The position numbers and the translations under genes were made by a program. Positions 30,767 through 36,873 of a DNA stretch of 36,998 nucleotides are shown piece by piece. The DNA is taken from positions 1 through 36,998 of the IMG/VR virus record IMGVR_UViG_3300044294_000442; one strand, given 5' to 3'. The notes under the pieces were generated by a model, which saw only the letters and a list, made by a program, of their open reading frames with translations, was not told the DNA's origin and did no database searches. Positions within the stretch are counted from its first letter, which is position 1; each line of letters starts with the position of its first letter. The stretch is from a virus.

Positions 30767-31087
30767 ATGTTAGTAATTACTAATAAAGCTTATAATCAAA
30801 TAGAACAAGTAATGCTAGAAGAAAATACTACAGATCCACTTAGAGTGTTTGTACAAGGAGGAGGCTGTAGTGGATTTCAATATGGATTTACTTTTGATGA
30901 AAATCAAGCAGAAGATGATTTTGTATTTGAACATAATAGTGTAAAAGTATTAGTAGATGCTATATCTATGACTTATCTTAGCGGAGCAGAAATAGATTAT
31001 AAGAAAGATATTGGTTCAGCACAATTTGTAATTAAAAATCCAAATGCTACTACTACCTGCGGCTGTGGGTCAAGTTTTGGAGCATAG
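30767..31087 (+). CDS. erpA: A-type iron-sulfur carrier, ErpA-like
   Basis: Carries Fe-S clusters from the scaffold to apoproteins. The 106-residue version starting at the ATG of 30767 (MLVITNKAY) is preferred because an AGAGAAG ribosome-binding site precedes it. An in-frame ATG at 30725 would add 14 residues. It closely follows E. coli Erp[16 protein letters not shown] with Cys34, and [16 protein letters not shown] with Cys98 and Cys100, the three ligands of A-type carriers. It is intact and near-canonical, unlike most phage copies of metabolic genes. Its stop is 2 nt from the iscU start. Confidence 0.92.
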   Translation: MLVITNKAYNQIEQVMLEENTTDPLRVFVQGGGCSGFQYGFTFDENQAEDDFVFEHNSVKVLVDAISMTYLSGAEIDYKKDIGSAQFVIKNPNATTTCGCGSSFGA

Positions 31088-31089
31088 TT

Positions 31090-31473
31090 ATGCCATATTC
31101 ATTACAAGTTTTAGATCATTATGAAAATCCTCGTAATGTAGGAAGTTTTTCTAAAGAAATAAAAAGAATAGGTACGGGTATGGTTGGTGCACCTGCTTGT
31201 GGTGATGTTATGAAATTACAAATACAAGTAAATAAAGAAGGATTAATTACAGATGCTAAATTTAAAACATATGGTTGTGGAAGTGCTATTGCAAGTAGTT
31301 CATTAATTACAGAATGGGTTAAAGGAAAAACACTTGATCAAGCAGCTAAAATTAAAAATGTTGATATTGCGGAAGAACTTTCTTTACCTCCAGTCAAGAT
31401 TCATTGTTCAATTCTAGCAGAAGACGCAATTAAAGCAGCTATAGCTGATTTTAAATCTAAATATCAAGAATAA
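31090..31473 (+). CDS. iscU: Iron-sulfur cluster scaffold protein IscU
   Basis: Scaffold on which IscS-derived sulfur and iron are assembled into [2Fe-2S]. At 127 residues it matches bacterial IscU over its whole length. It has Cys37 in GAPACGD with Asp39, Cys63 in YGCGSAIASSSL, the HscA chaperone-recognition motif LPPVK at 99-103, and Cys106 in HCSILAEDAI. All ligand and partner-binding positions are conserved. This implies it can use the host IscS and HscA/HscB, because no cysteine desulfurase or chaperone gene is present here. With the erpA-like gene 2 nt upstream it makes a scaffold-plus-carrier pair. Confidence 0.96.
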   Translation: MPYSLQVLDHYENPRNVGSFSKEIKRIGTGMVGAPACGDVMKLQIQVNKEGLITDAKFKTYGCGSAIASSSLITEWVKGKTLDQAAKIKNVDIAEELSLPPVKIHCSILAEDAIKAAIADFKSKYQE

Positions 31474-31519
31474 TACATTTAAATATTATTAATTTAACAA
31501 AGTTAAAGGTTAATATTTT

Positions 31520-31906
31520 ATGAATATAGTTTTATATACCCCAGACCTAGAGCCAATTACAGTTATAGATTTGCCTCTATCTTTATTAAAAGAAGCTGAA
31601 AATAGTAACGGAGTTAAATTACATATAAAACGTCCTTTTAGTATTGAATTTATTGAAAAAATAGCTAACAATAAATTTGAAGATACAGAATATATTACTA
31701 TTAAAGCTAAAAAAATAATCAGTTTTCCAGAGGACACAAGTAATATAGTATATATAACAAATGACGAAGAATTAGCTCTTACACTTATGCCAGAATGGTT
31801 ACCTGGGCAAAGATTAAGAATACAAAATTATCAAGGAACTATTAGATGGTTAATTAGTCAGCTTAGACATTTAGTAAAAAAATATAATCTTGACGATAAT
31901 GCTTAG
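31520..31906 (+). CDS. Unknown protein following iscU
   Basis: A 128-residue protein starting MNIVLYTPDLEPITVIDLPLSLLKEAE. The N-terminal half is beta-rich (VKLHIKRPFSIEFI, YITIKAKKIISF) and the C-terminal half helical (GTIRWLISQLRHLVKKYNL). I recognise the opening from other phage hypothetical proteins but no function. It lies 46 nt after iscU. Confidence 0.65.
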   Translation: MNIVLYTPDLEPITVIDLPLSLLKEAENSNGVKLHIKRPFSIEFIEKIANNKFEDTEYITIKAKKIISFPEDTSNIVYITNDEELALTLMPEWLPGQRLRIQNYQGTIRWLISQLRHLVKKYNLDDNA

Positions 31907-31918
31907 ATAGGTTATAAT
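31890..31918 (+). promoter_or_regulatory. Sigma-70-type promoter for the 31944 gene
   Basis: -35 TTGACG at 31890-31895, -10 TATAAT at 31913-31918, 17-bp spacer. It begins inside the end of the 31520 gene and leaves about 19 nt of leader. Confidence 0.6.
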
Positions 31919-31943
31919 ATATTTTTACTCAGTGAGATAAGTT

Positions 31944-32168
31944 ATGCACAAATATTTTCCTAATAAACTTCCTAAACTGCAACCTCCACCAGGTCGCGAA
32001 ATGCAATATATTCCTAGTCGTGACAGCGGTGTAGGTATAGGTGCTAAACGACCTTCAATGAAATATACAGGTACTAATATTATTGGTATTGCTACACTGC
32101 ACAAATCAAATGCTATACCTATTTTCACTAAACAAGAAGCTAAAGATATTAGTGCAATGAGAAGATAA
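31944..32168 (+). CDS. Small conserved-looking phage protein of unknown function
   Basis: The 74-residue protein contains PPPGREMQYIPSRDSGVGIGAKRPSM, then YTGTNIIGIATLHKSNAIPIF and a C-terminal EEAKDIS-like helix (KQEAKDISAMRR). The Gly/Pro-rich start and TLHKSN segment are familiar from many phage genomes, always without known function. It has its own promoter and a weak GAGATAAG ribosome-binding site. Confidence 0.75.
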   Translation: MHKYFPNKLPKLQPPPGREMQYIPSRDSGVGIGAKRPSMKYTGTNIIGIATLHKSNAIPIFTKQEAKDISAMRR

Positions 32169-32218
32169 TATATGTATATTTTTATATTAAATATAATTAA
32201 CATAAAAGAAAATTAATA

Positions 32219-32428
32219 ATGAATATTAAAATACAAAAATATTTTATTCAATGGGCATTTAATGAGCCGTTTCCTACTAATAAAAATAAGTATAATCGTA
32301 TAAAATTTTTACATTCTATGTTAGATGAAAATAAAATTGATAGAGATACATTACAGTATTGGCTCCAAGAAGCCTTTCATGAGGGTGCAAGAGCACAACA
32401 AAAACTTAGTTATGAAAATCAAAAATAA
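32219..32428 (+). CDS. Small helical protein of unknown function
   Basis: A 69-residue protein starting MNIKIQKYFIQWAFNEPF, helical and rich in Lys, Gln and aromatic residues, ending EGARAQQKLSYENQK. No domain is recognised. It is co-directional with 22-50 nt gaps to its neighbours. Confidence 0.55.
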   Translation: MNIKIQKYFIQWAFNEPFPTNKNKYNRIKFLHSMLDENKIDRDTLQYWLQEAFHEGARAQQKLSYENQK

Positions 32429-32449
32429 TTTTATTTTAGTATAGACTAT

Positions 32450-32713
32450 ATGAATTATGATAATAAACTAGAGTACAAATTAGCAGAATTGGAAAAACAA
32501 GTTATAGAATTAAAACAAACAATGATAAAATTAATTGAACACGTGCAACCAGTATCTTTTATAGGACAATATAAAAGATGTAAAATATGTTGTATAAATA
32601 CTAATAATATAGACTATAGTTGTTTACGCATAAATTGTCCTTTTATTATAACTTCAGCAAATATTACAACAGAGCCTGCATCTTACTTAGATTTAAGTAA
32701 AGAATTAGCTTAA
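32450..32713 (+). CDS. Coiled-coil plus cysteine-cluster protein
   Basis: An 87-residue protein with an N-terminal coiled coil (LEYKLAELEKQVIELKQTMIKLI) followed by a probable zinc site: YKRCKICCIN ... YSCLRINCPF (CxxC and CxxxxC). It may be a small adaptor that dimerises through the helix. No named family is recognised. Confidence 0.6.
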   Translation: MNYDNKLEYKLAELEKQVIELKQTMIKLIEHVQPVSFIGQYKRCKICCINTNNIDYSCLRINCPFIITSANITTEPASYLDLSKELA

Positions 32714-32726
32714 ACATAAAATATAT

Positions 32727-32816
32727 GTTAGTAGCTTAGTAGAAATAGAGCAACAATCTTTTATAAATTATAGACCAAAAGTTTAAATTTCTTATGCAGC
32801 AAACCATAGTACTTAA
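32727..32816 (+). pseudogene. Degenerate tRNA-like sequence (tRNA-Lys-like)
   Basis: TAGCTTAGTAGAAATAGAGCA matches the canonical D-arm of tRNAs. CTTTTAT resembles a Lys (UUU) anticodon loop, TTTAAAT resembles a T-loop, and the stretch ends GCAAACCA. However, the acceptor stem pairs at only about four of seven positions, the anticodon stem fails and the T-stem has a mismatch. I read it as a decayed tRNA or a tRNA-like RNA, followed by the terminator at 32825. It could be chance resemblance. Confidence 0.3.
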
Positions 32817-32824
32817 AATTAATA

Positions 32825-32853
32825 AGCATTGATATTTGTCAATGCTATTTTTT
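32825..32853 (+). terminator. Rho-independent terminator
   Basis: AGCATTGA, TATTTG loop, TCAATGCT, then ATTTTTTATAT: a perfect 8-bp stem with a T-run. It closes the unit from the 31944 gene to the tRNA-like sequence. Confidence 0.8.
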
Positions 32854-32906
32854 ATATATAATAAAAATCATACTATAATTAAATATTTTATTCGGAGAAA
32901 ATAACT

Positions 32907-33095
32907 ATGATGATGTGGATTGATCCGCCAAGCGGTTGGCGTTATGGTTTTCCTAAAATTTACAAAAGAGATAAGCCTATTAAACAATGGCTTATTGATA
33001 ATGGTTATCCAGAAAATGATGCAAATTGGGCTAGTAATCATATGCGTTGGTGGCCTGTAGGAGAATGCGATGAAGATGAGACAATGGATAAATGA
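32907..33095 (+). CDS. Small Trp-rich phage protein of unknown function
   Basis: The 62-residue protein contains MWIDPPSGWRYGFPKIY, then KPIKQWLIDNGYPENDANWASNHMRWW and an acidic C-terminus (ECDEDETMDK). The DPPSGWxYGFPK pattern is familiar from phage hypothetical proteins. It has a CGGAG ribosome-binding site and overlaps the next gene by 26 nt. Confidence 0.7.
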   Translation: MMMWIDPPSGWRYGFPKIYKRDKPIKQWLIDNGYPENDANWASNHMRWWPVGECDEDETMDK

Positions 33096-33297
33096 ATTTA
33101 AATCTAGTTTAAAAGATAAAACTTTTACTTGTAGTATATTTGTATATATAGTAACTTATTCGCTAATTATAGCTATTGGATTATTGTTGCCTTTAAAAAT
33201 ATTTATAGGTTTATTAGGTGCAATTGCTGGTTGGCAAGTAGCTAGTTGGAGCAAATTAATTGCCCCTAAATTTAAACAATTCTTATTTAAAGAGTAA
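33070..33297 (+). CDS. Small membrane protein
   Basis: A 75-residue protein with one long or two adjacent hydrophobic segments at about 19-52 (FVYIVTYSLIIAIGLLLPLKIFIGLLGAIAGW) between basic ends. It starts at the ATG of 33070, placed 6 nt after a GGAG inside the preceding gene, so translation is coupled by overlap. An inner-membrane location is likely. A holin-like role is possible but unsupported. Confidence 0.6.
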   Translation: MKMRQWINEFKSSLKDKTFTCSIFVYIVTYSLIIAIGLLLPLKIFIGLLGAIAGWQVASWSKLIAPKFKQFLFKE

Positions 33298-33307
33298 AAT
33301 TATTTAT

Positions 33308-33336
33308 TTGACTTGCTAACTGGATATCTGTATAAT
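33308..33336 (+). promoter_or_regulatory. Sigma-70-type promoter upstream of the right-arm HTH gene
   Basis: -35 TTGACT at 33308-33313, -10 TATAAT at 33331-33336, 17-bp spacer. It gives a leader of roughly 115 nt before the GTG at 33459. A second -10-like TATAAT lies at about 33413 with a poorer -35. Confidence 0.65.
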
Positions 33337-33458
33337 ATATTCTTAATTAGACGGGTATCAATAAAACCTAAATAAACTAAAAAATATTTACTTAATATTT
33401 TAAATTTTTCCCGTATAATTATATATATATTATTAATTAAATTTTTTAAGGAAAAGAA

Positions 33459-33764
33459 GTGGAAAACAAAAATCAAAATTATACTGCTGAACAAACACAA
33501 ATGCTTGTTGATCAGTATAAAGCAGGTACTCCAATTGAACAAATTGCAGTTACTCTTGGTAAAAGTACTCGTAGTATCGTCGCTAAACTTAGTCGCGAGG
33601 GTGTTTATGTAGCTAAAAATAAACTTACTCAGCCTCGTGTTCGTAAAAGCGATCTTGTTGAGCGTATTGCTAGCGCAGTTGGTGTTCCTAGCGAGCTTTT
33701 TGAGAGTCTTGAAAAAGCAAATTATGAAGTACTAGAACAACTAGCAACTAAACTTAGCGCTTAA
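33459..33764 (+). CDS. Single-module HTH protein, paralogue of the 19491 protein
   Basis: A 101-residue protein starting at GTG (MENKNQNYTAEQTQ), with an AAGGAAAAGAA ribosome-binding tract. The HTH module is YTAEQTQMLVDQYKAGTPIEQIAVTLGKSTRSIVAKLSREGVYVAKN. A small C-terminal domain (RKSDLVERIASAVGVPSELFESLEKANYEVLEQL) follows. It shares with the 19491 protein the same order of elements and the G-V/A-YV-A/K-K junction. Codons are richer in GC than its neighbours, and a strong promoter and terminator flank it, so it is probably abundant. This suggests a DNA-binding regulator or nucleoid-type protein. Confidence 0.7.
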   Translation: MENKNQNYTAEQTQMLVDQYKAGTPIEQIAVTLGKSTRSIVAKLSREGVYVAKNKLTQPRVRKSDLVERIASAVGVPSELFESLEKANYEVLEQLATKLSA

Positions 33765-33768
33765 AACA

Positions 33769-33793
33769 TTCTGGCCTGTTATGCAGGCCAGAA
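33769..33793 (+). terminator. Rho-independent terminator after the right-arm HTH gene
   Basis: TTCTGGCCTG, loop of 5, CAGGCCAGAA: a perfect 10-bp stem followed by TAAATTTTTATT. It lies just after the stop at 33764. Confidence 0.85.
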
Positions 33794-33830
33794 TAAATTT
33801 TTATTAAACTGTGATATATAAATAGTAAAT

Positions 33831-34013
33831 ATGAATTATCCTGAATACTTTACTGCTGATAATATCATGGAGTTTGAATATGAATATAATCGTTATCTTG
33901 ATCTAGAAGATCCTTATAATATTGAAACAATTAATGCAGAATTACAGTCAATAACATTAATTGAAGAAAAAGAATATTTTGAAATACCTAATCTATCTTT
34001 CTCCCCTTATTAG
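33831..34013 (+). CDS. Small acidic protein of unknown function
   Basis: A 60-residue acidic protein starting MNYPEYFTADNIMEFEYEYN, rich in Glu, Tyr and Asp. No domain and no clear ribosome-binding site are visible. It lies between the HTH terminator and the tRNA. It is kept because the frame is open, co-directional and fills the gap. Confidence 0.5.
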   Translation: MNYPEYFTADNIMEFEYEYNRYLDLEDPYNIETINAELQSITLIEEKEYFEIPNLSFSPY

Positions 34014-34047
34014 ACGTATTAAAAACTAAAGATACGAAGCATAATAT

Positions 34048-34124
34048 GCGGATGTGATGGAATCGGTATACATATCAGACTTAAAATCTGAGTCATGCGG
34101 GTTCGAATCCCGCCATCCGTACCA
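34048..34124 (+). tRNA. tRNA-Leu (anticodon UAA) with short, class I-type variable loop
   Basis: A 77-nt cloverleaf with encoded CCA. The acceptor stem is GCGGATG/CATCCGT (one G-U pair), the D-arm ATG/CAT with loop GAATCGGTATA, the anticodon stem TCAGA/TCTGA, the loop CTTAAAA (anticodon UAA) and the T-arm GCGGG/CCCGC with loop TTCGAAT. The D-loop and anticodon region resemble bacterial tRNA-Leu(UAA). However, the variable loop is only five nucleotides (GTCAT) instead of the usual long arm of leucine tRNAs. The folding is otherwise clean, so it looks functional. It reads UUA, the dominant Leu codon in this AT-rich phage. Confidence 0.92.
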
Positions 34125-34180
34125 AAAAATTAAAATATAAAATATTAGCTATATTATAAACTTAAAAAATGAGTTAAATA

Positions 34181-34693
34181 ATGATTAATATAAAAACCTT
34201 TATGGAATTAATTAATTATCGTATTACTGAGGGTAGTGAATGTTACACAAATATTCCAAATCTCTATTCATTTACTTTTTGGAATGGTAATCATAATGGT
34301 TGTAGTGCTAATATAATTTTTAGCACAAAAGATCAAACCGTATATGCTGTAGAGGTGTGCGATTACAAAAATAATTGTGCATACCGTATGATTGATTCTA
34401 GATTAGATAATGACAAAGAGGCTTGGGAAGGAGTTAATTTTATTGATCTTGAAGTAGATGAAGACTTTATTGATAAAGCACAGAGTATTATTGCCGGTAT
34501 TACATATAACACAAAAGTAAGTACTATAGTTAAATTAGAAAATAATGAATTGTTTCAACTTACTAAAATGGCAAATGAACAAGATATTACACTTAATAAT
34601 ATGATAGAAGAAATTATTAAAATAATTATTCGTGATCATAACAAAATTAAAGATATTACAGATGCATTTAATCTCATTAAAAGTAGTAATTAA
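34181..34693 (+). CDS. Unknown protein downstream of the tRNA
   Basis: A 170-residue protein starting MINIKTFMELINYRITEGSECY. The N-terminal half is beta-rich (SFTFWNGNHNGCSANIIFSTKDQTVYAVEVCDY), and the C-terminal half is helical (IVKLENNELFQLTKMANEQDITLNNMIEEIIKIII), with a segment that resembles a ribbon-helix-helix-like end. No family is recognised with confidence. Confidence 0.6.
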   Translation: MINIKTFMELINYRITEGSECYTNIPNLYSFTFWNGNHNGCSANIIFSTKDQTVYAVEVCDYKNNCAYRMIDSRLDNDKEAWEGVNFIDLEVDEDFIDKAQSIIAGITYNTKVSTIVKLENNELFQLTKMANEQDITLNNMIEEIIKIIIRDHNKIKDITDAFNLIKSSN

Positions 34694-34726
34694 CATAATT
34701 AAATATTTTTATATAAAGAATAATAT

Positions 34727-34963
34727 ATGAATGTCATTATATACACTATAGACTTTTGGATTGGTATTGTTTTTTGGTGCATGAATCAAAATTGTGGTTT
34801 GGCTACACATATGGATACTTTCTCAACTAAAGAAGAATGTTTAAAAGAAACAGCGGTTATGGAACAACATATTAAAATTGATAAAAACAGACCACCTATT
34901 GTAGAAAGTAGGTGTAGCCCACAGAAAATTAAATTTACTCTAACAGAACCAAAATATTATTAA
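34727..34963 (+). CDS. Small protein with hydrophobic N-terminus and four or more cysteines
   Basis: A 78-residue protein with a hydrophobic N-terminus (MNVIIYTIDFWIGIVFWCM) and a polar remainder with Cys in CGL, EEC and SRC, suggesting an exported, disulfide-bonded or membrane-anchored protein. The pattern M-x-TF-x-TKEEC is typical of small extracytoplasmic phage proteins. No signal-peptidase site is clear. Its stop (TAATG) overlaps the start of the next mini-gene. Confidence 0.55.
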   Translation: MNVIIYTIDFWIGIVFWCMNQNCGLATHMDTFSTKEECLKETAVMEQHIKIDKNRPPIVESRCSPQKIKFTLTEPKYY

Positions 34964-35049
34964 TGGATGAGATTGAGTTAATTATAACAAATAGTATTAT
35001 AATTAGTTTACTTATAATATTTGTATGTTTATTTTTTATAAAAAAATAG
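34963..35049 (+). CDS. 28-residue single-pass membrane peptide
   Basis: An ORF of 28 codons whose ATG overlaps the preceding stop (TAATG), indicating coupled translation. An acidic start (MDEIELIIT) is followed by one hydrophobic helix (SIIISLLIIFVCLFFI) and a KK end. It resembles phage accessory membrane peptides. No named family is recognised. Confidence 0.45.
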   Translation: MDEIELIITNSIIISLLIIFVCLFFIKK

Positions 35050-35084
35050 TATTATAAATAATTTCTTCCTTATAAAGGATTAAT

Positions 35085-35276
35085 ATGAGTAATAGATTTG
35101 ATTTAGAACAACAAATTTTAGAGTGTTGGAAAATTACAGATGAAATTTCTATGATGGAAGCACAGGGTGCTAATGTAGCAGATATGACATCTTTGGCCTG
35201 TGTATATGAGTTTAAATTTAAACGATTATGGCAAACCTTTGAGTCAATGGTAAAAGAAAAACAGTTTAAAAATTGA
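35085..35276 (+). CDS. Small helical protein of unknown function
   Basis: A 63-residue protein starting MSNRFDLEQQILECWKITDEISMMEAQGAN, helical with conserved-looking Trp and Glu. It has a clear AAAGGA ribosome-binding site. I recall similar short proteins in phage genomes, with unknown function. Confidence 0.6.
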   Translation: MSNRFDLEQQILECWKITDEISMMEAQGANVADMTSLACVYEFKFKRLWQTFESMVKEKQFKN

Positions 35277-35301
35277 CTCTATTTTTAATATTAAGTAAAA
35301 A

Positions 35302-36135
35302 ATGCAAAAAATCAAATATTGGTCATGTAGTAATTTTGCTGATTGGTTACGCGGTATAAAAAAACCCACTGTTGAAACCAGTTTAGGTTGGGCCAAATGG
35401 AAAAGAGCAAGTAAAGAAAAATATCCTATAAGATATTGGATGGCTGAAAAAGGTTTGGATTATATCCAAACCTTTCTATGGTGGCCTATAGATAAAATTT
35501 ACGATTGTAAATATTATATCAACAATCGTTGGATTACTCGCACTCATAGTCTTACTGCTCACCCTAGAGATATTAAACCTGGCCAATGGACAGATGTAGG
35601 TAATCGTTTTTTACCTTGTCTTTTTAATGAACTTGTTAATTTTGTTGAGTGTGAACTAGCATGGTGGCATGTTGCTTGGGATAAAGAAGCACAAAAAAAA
35701 TATAAAACCCCTTTTTACTCTTGGGGTTGGTTTCGTTGGAGAACATGGCGTTGCCGAGAAGCTGGATTAGATAATCTCAATTGGCAATGTAATCTAGTAT
35801 GGAACGAAGAAGATCTCGGAGAAAATCACGAAAACATTGGAAAGTCCACCTATCAAGCTATTAAAGCTCAAGAAATTTTAACACTTTATAAATGGTGGAC
35901 TGAAATTTATCCTAATCGTCCATATGTTCATGATGCAAGTGGTTGGACTGCCTATTGTGCTCTAAAGCGTAAGCGTGATGGTAGTATATTTGATATGGAA
36001 GACCGTACACCTGAGGAAGCAGAAATGGGTCGTGTAGCTCTAGATAAAAGTCAAGAAATTGAACAAGCTTATAAAACAGAAGATGAGGTTATGATGATTC
36101 GTCTTATAAAAATAAGAGACAGTCTTTGGACTTGA
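35302..36135 (+). CDS. Large Trp-rich phage protein of unknown function
   Basis: The 277-residue protein is unusually rich in Trp (more than 20), for example SWGWFRWRTWRCREAGLDNL, ELAWWHVAWDKEAQ and YKWWTEIYPNRPYVHDASGW. The N-terminal half has FADWLRGIKKPTVETSLGWAKW and the C-terminal part is acidic and helical (MEDRTPEEAEMGRVALDKSQEIEQAY). I recall this WRTWRC ... LDNLNW type from uncharacterised phage proteins. No enzymatic motif is visible. It ends 3 nt before the membrane protein gene. Confidence 0.75.
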   Translation: MQKIKYWSCSNFADWLRGIKKPTVETSLGWAKWKRASKEKYPIRYWMAEKGLDYIQTFLWWPIDKIYDCKYYINNRWITRTHSLTAHPRDIKPGQWTDVGNRFLPCLFNELVNFVECELAWWHVAWDKEAQKKYKTPFYSWGWFRWRTWRCREAGLDNLNWQCNLVWNEEDLGENHENIGKSTYQAIKAQEILTLYKWWTEIYPNRPYVHDASGWTAYCALKRKRDGSIFDMEDRTPEEAEMGRVALDKSQEIEQAYKTEDEVMMIRLIKIRDSLWT

Positions 36136-36138
36136 CTA

Positions 36139-36558
36139 ATGAATAAATCACTTTGTTATCTAAATAATTTTGGAAATATTTTAGTTGAAATTTTTCATAG
36201 GCTAGCTCTTTTTACTATAGGTGCTGCTACAGTTTGGGCTGCTATTTGGACTTTTGTGGGCCTGTTTGAAAAAACACATGCTACCGTAACTGATCTATTG
36301 TTGATGTTTATCTACTTAGAAATTGGTGCCATGGTAGGCATATATTTTAAAACCAATCATATGCCTGTAAGATTTCTACTTTACATTGCTATAACAGCTC
36401 TAACCAGACACATGGTTGACATAATGAGTCATTTGCCTGTTAACATACATGAAATGTTGGCAGTAAGTATTGCTGTATTCATTATTAGTCTAGCAGTTCT
36501 AACTATTAGGTATGCTAGTGCTAAATTTTCAAACGCTCAAAAAGATGATCTAATATAA
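36139..36558 (+). CDS. Multi-pass membrane protein, PsiE-like
   Basis: A 139-residue protein with about four transmembrane helices: about 18-42 (LALFTIGAATVWAAIWTFVGLF), 52-72 (LLLMFIYLEIGAMVGIYF), 77-95 (VRFLLYIAITALTRHM) and 108-125 (LAVSIAVFIISLAVLTI). The pattern with YLEIGAMVGIYF and VRFLLYIAITALTRHM resembles the phosphate-starvation-inducible PsiE family. It lies 3 nt after the Trp-rich gene. Assignment to PsiE is by resemblance only, and the role in infection is unknown. Confidence 0.7.
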   Translation: MNKSLCYLNNFGNILVEIFHRLALFTIGAATVWAAIWTFVGLFEKTHATVTDLLLMFIYLEIGAMVGIYFKTNHMPVRFLLYIAITALTRHMVDIMSHLPVNIHEMLAVSIAVFIISLAVLTIRYASAKFSNAQKDDLI

Positions 36559-36586
36559 TTTTAATATAATAAGAATTTGACTAACT

Positions 36587-36781
36587 ATGATTATACGTCC
36601 AAAATTTATGCCTGTACTTGAACAATGTATTGAAAATGGTACTCTTTTAGGTTATCGTAGAGCCTGCAAACATAATGACAATCCAACTGAGCAAGAAATT
36701 ACTAGTAAAGTATATGCCGCAATTATGGAAGAAATTTATGAATGGTTTGAAATAGAAGAGACAATCAAATTTTTAAAATGA
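36587..36781 (+). CDS. Small phage protein of unknown function
   Basis: A 64-residue protein starting MIIRPKFMPVLEQCIENGTLLGYRRACKHNDNPTEQEI and ending in an acidic helix (EIYEWFEIEETIKFLK). The ENG-x-x-x-GYRRA-x-KHND-x-P pattern is familiar from phage hypothetical proteins. Its TGA overlaps the next ATG (ATGA). Confidence 0.7.
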   Translation: MIIRPKFMPVLEQCIENGTLLGYRRACKHNDNPTEQEITSKVYAAIMEEIYEWFEIEETIKFLK

Positions 36782-36873
36782 GTATTAAATATAGTTTAAA
36801 TTGGATGGGTGTCGCCAATCTCATTACCAAAATAACTATTACTCTAAAAGAAAACATATCCACACTAATATGA
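36778..36873 (+). CDS. 31-residue peptide chained by ATGA overlaps
   Basis: An ORF of 31 codons (MSIKYSLNWMGVANLITKIT...) whose ATG overlaps the previous stop and whose TGA overlaps the next start. It is polar to weakly amphipathic. The double overlap suggests translation by reinitiation. No family is recognised. Confidence 0.4.
   Translation: MSIKYSLNWMGVANLITKITITLKENISTLI

Noticed and set aside
31925-32203. 92-codon minus-strand ORF
   Set aside because: It is antisense to the conserved-looking 31944 phage protein and against the direction of the whole right arm.
33300-33542. 80-codon minus-strand ORF
   Set aside because: It runs through a promoter and into the HTH gene on the opposite strand. 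Its content is low-complexity hydrophobic and it has no ribosome-binding site.
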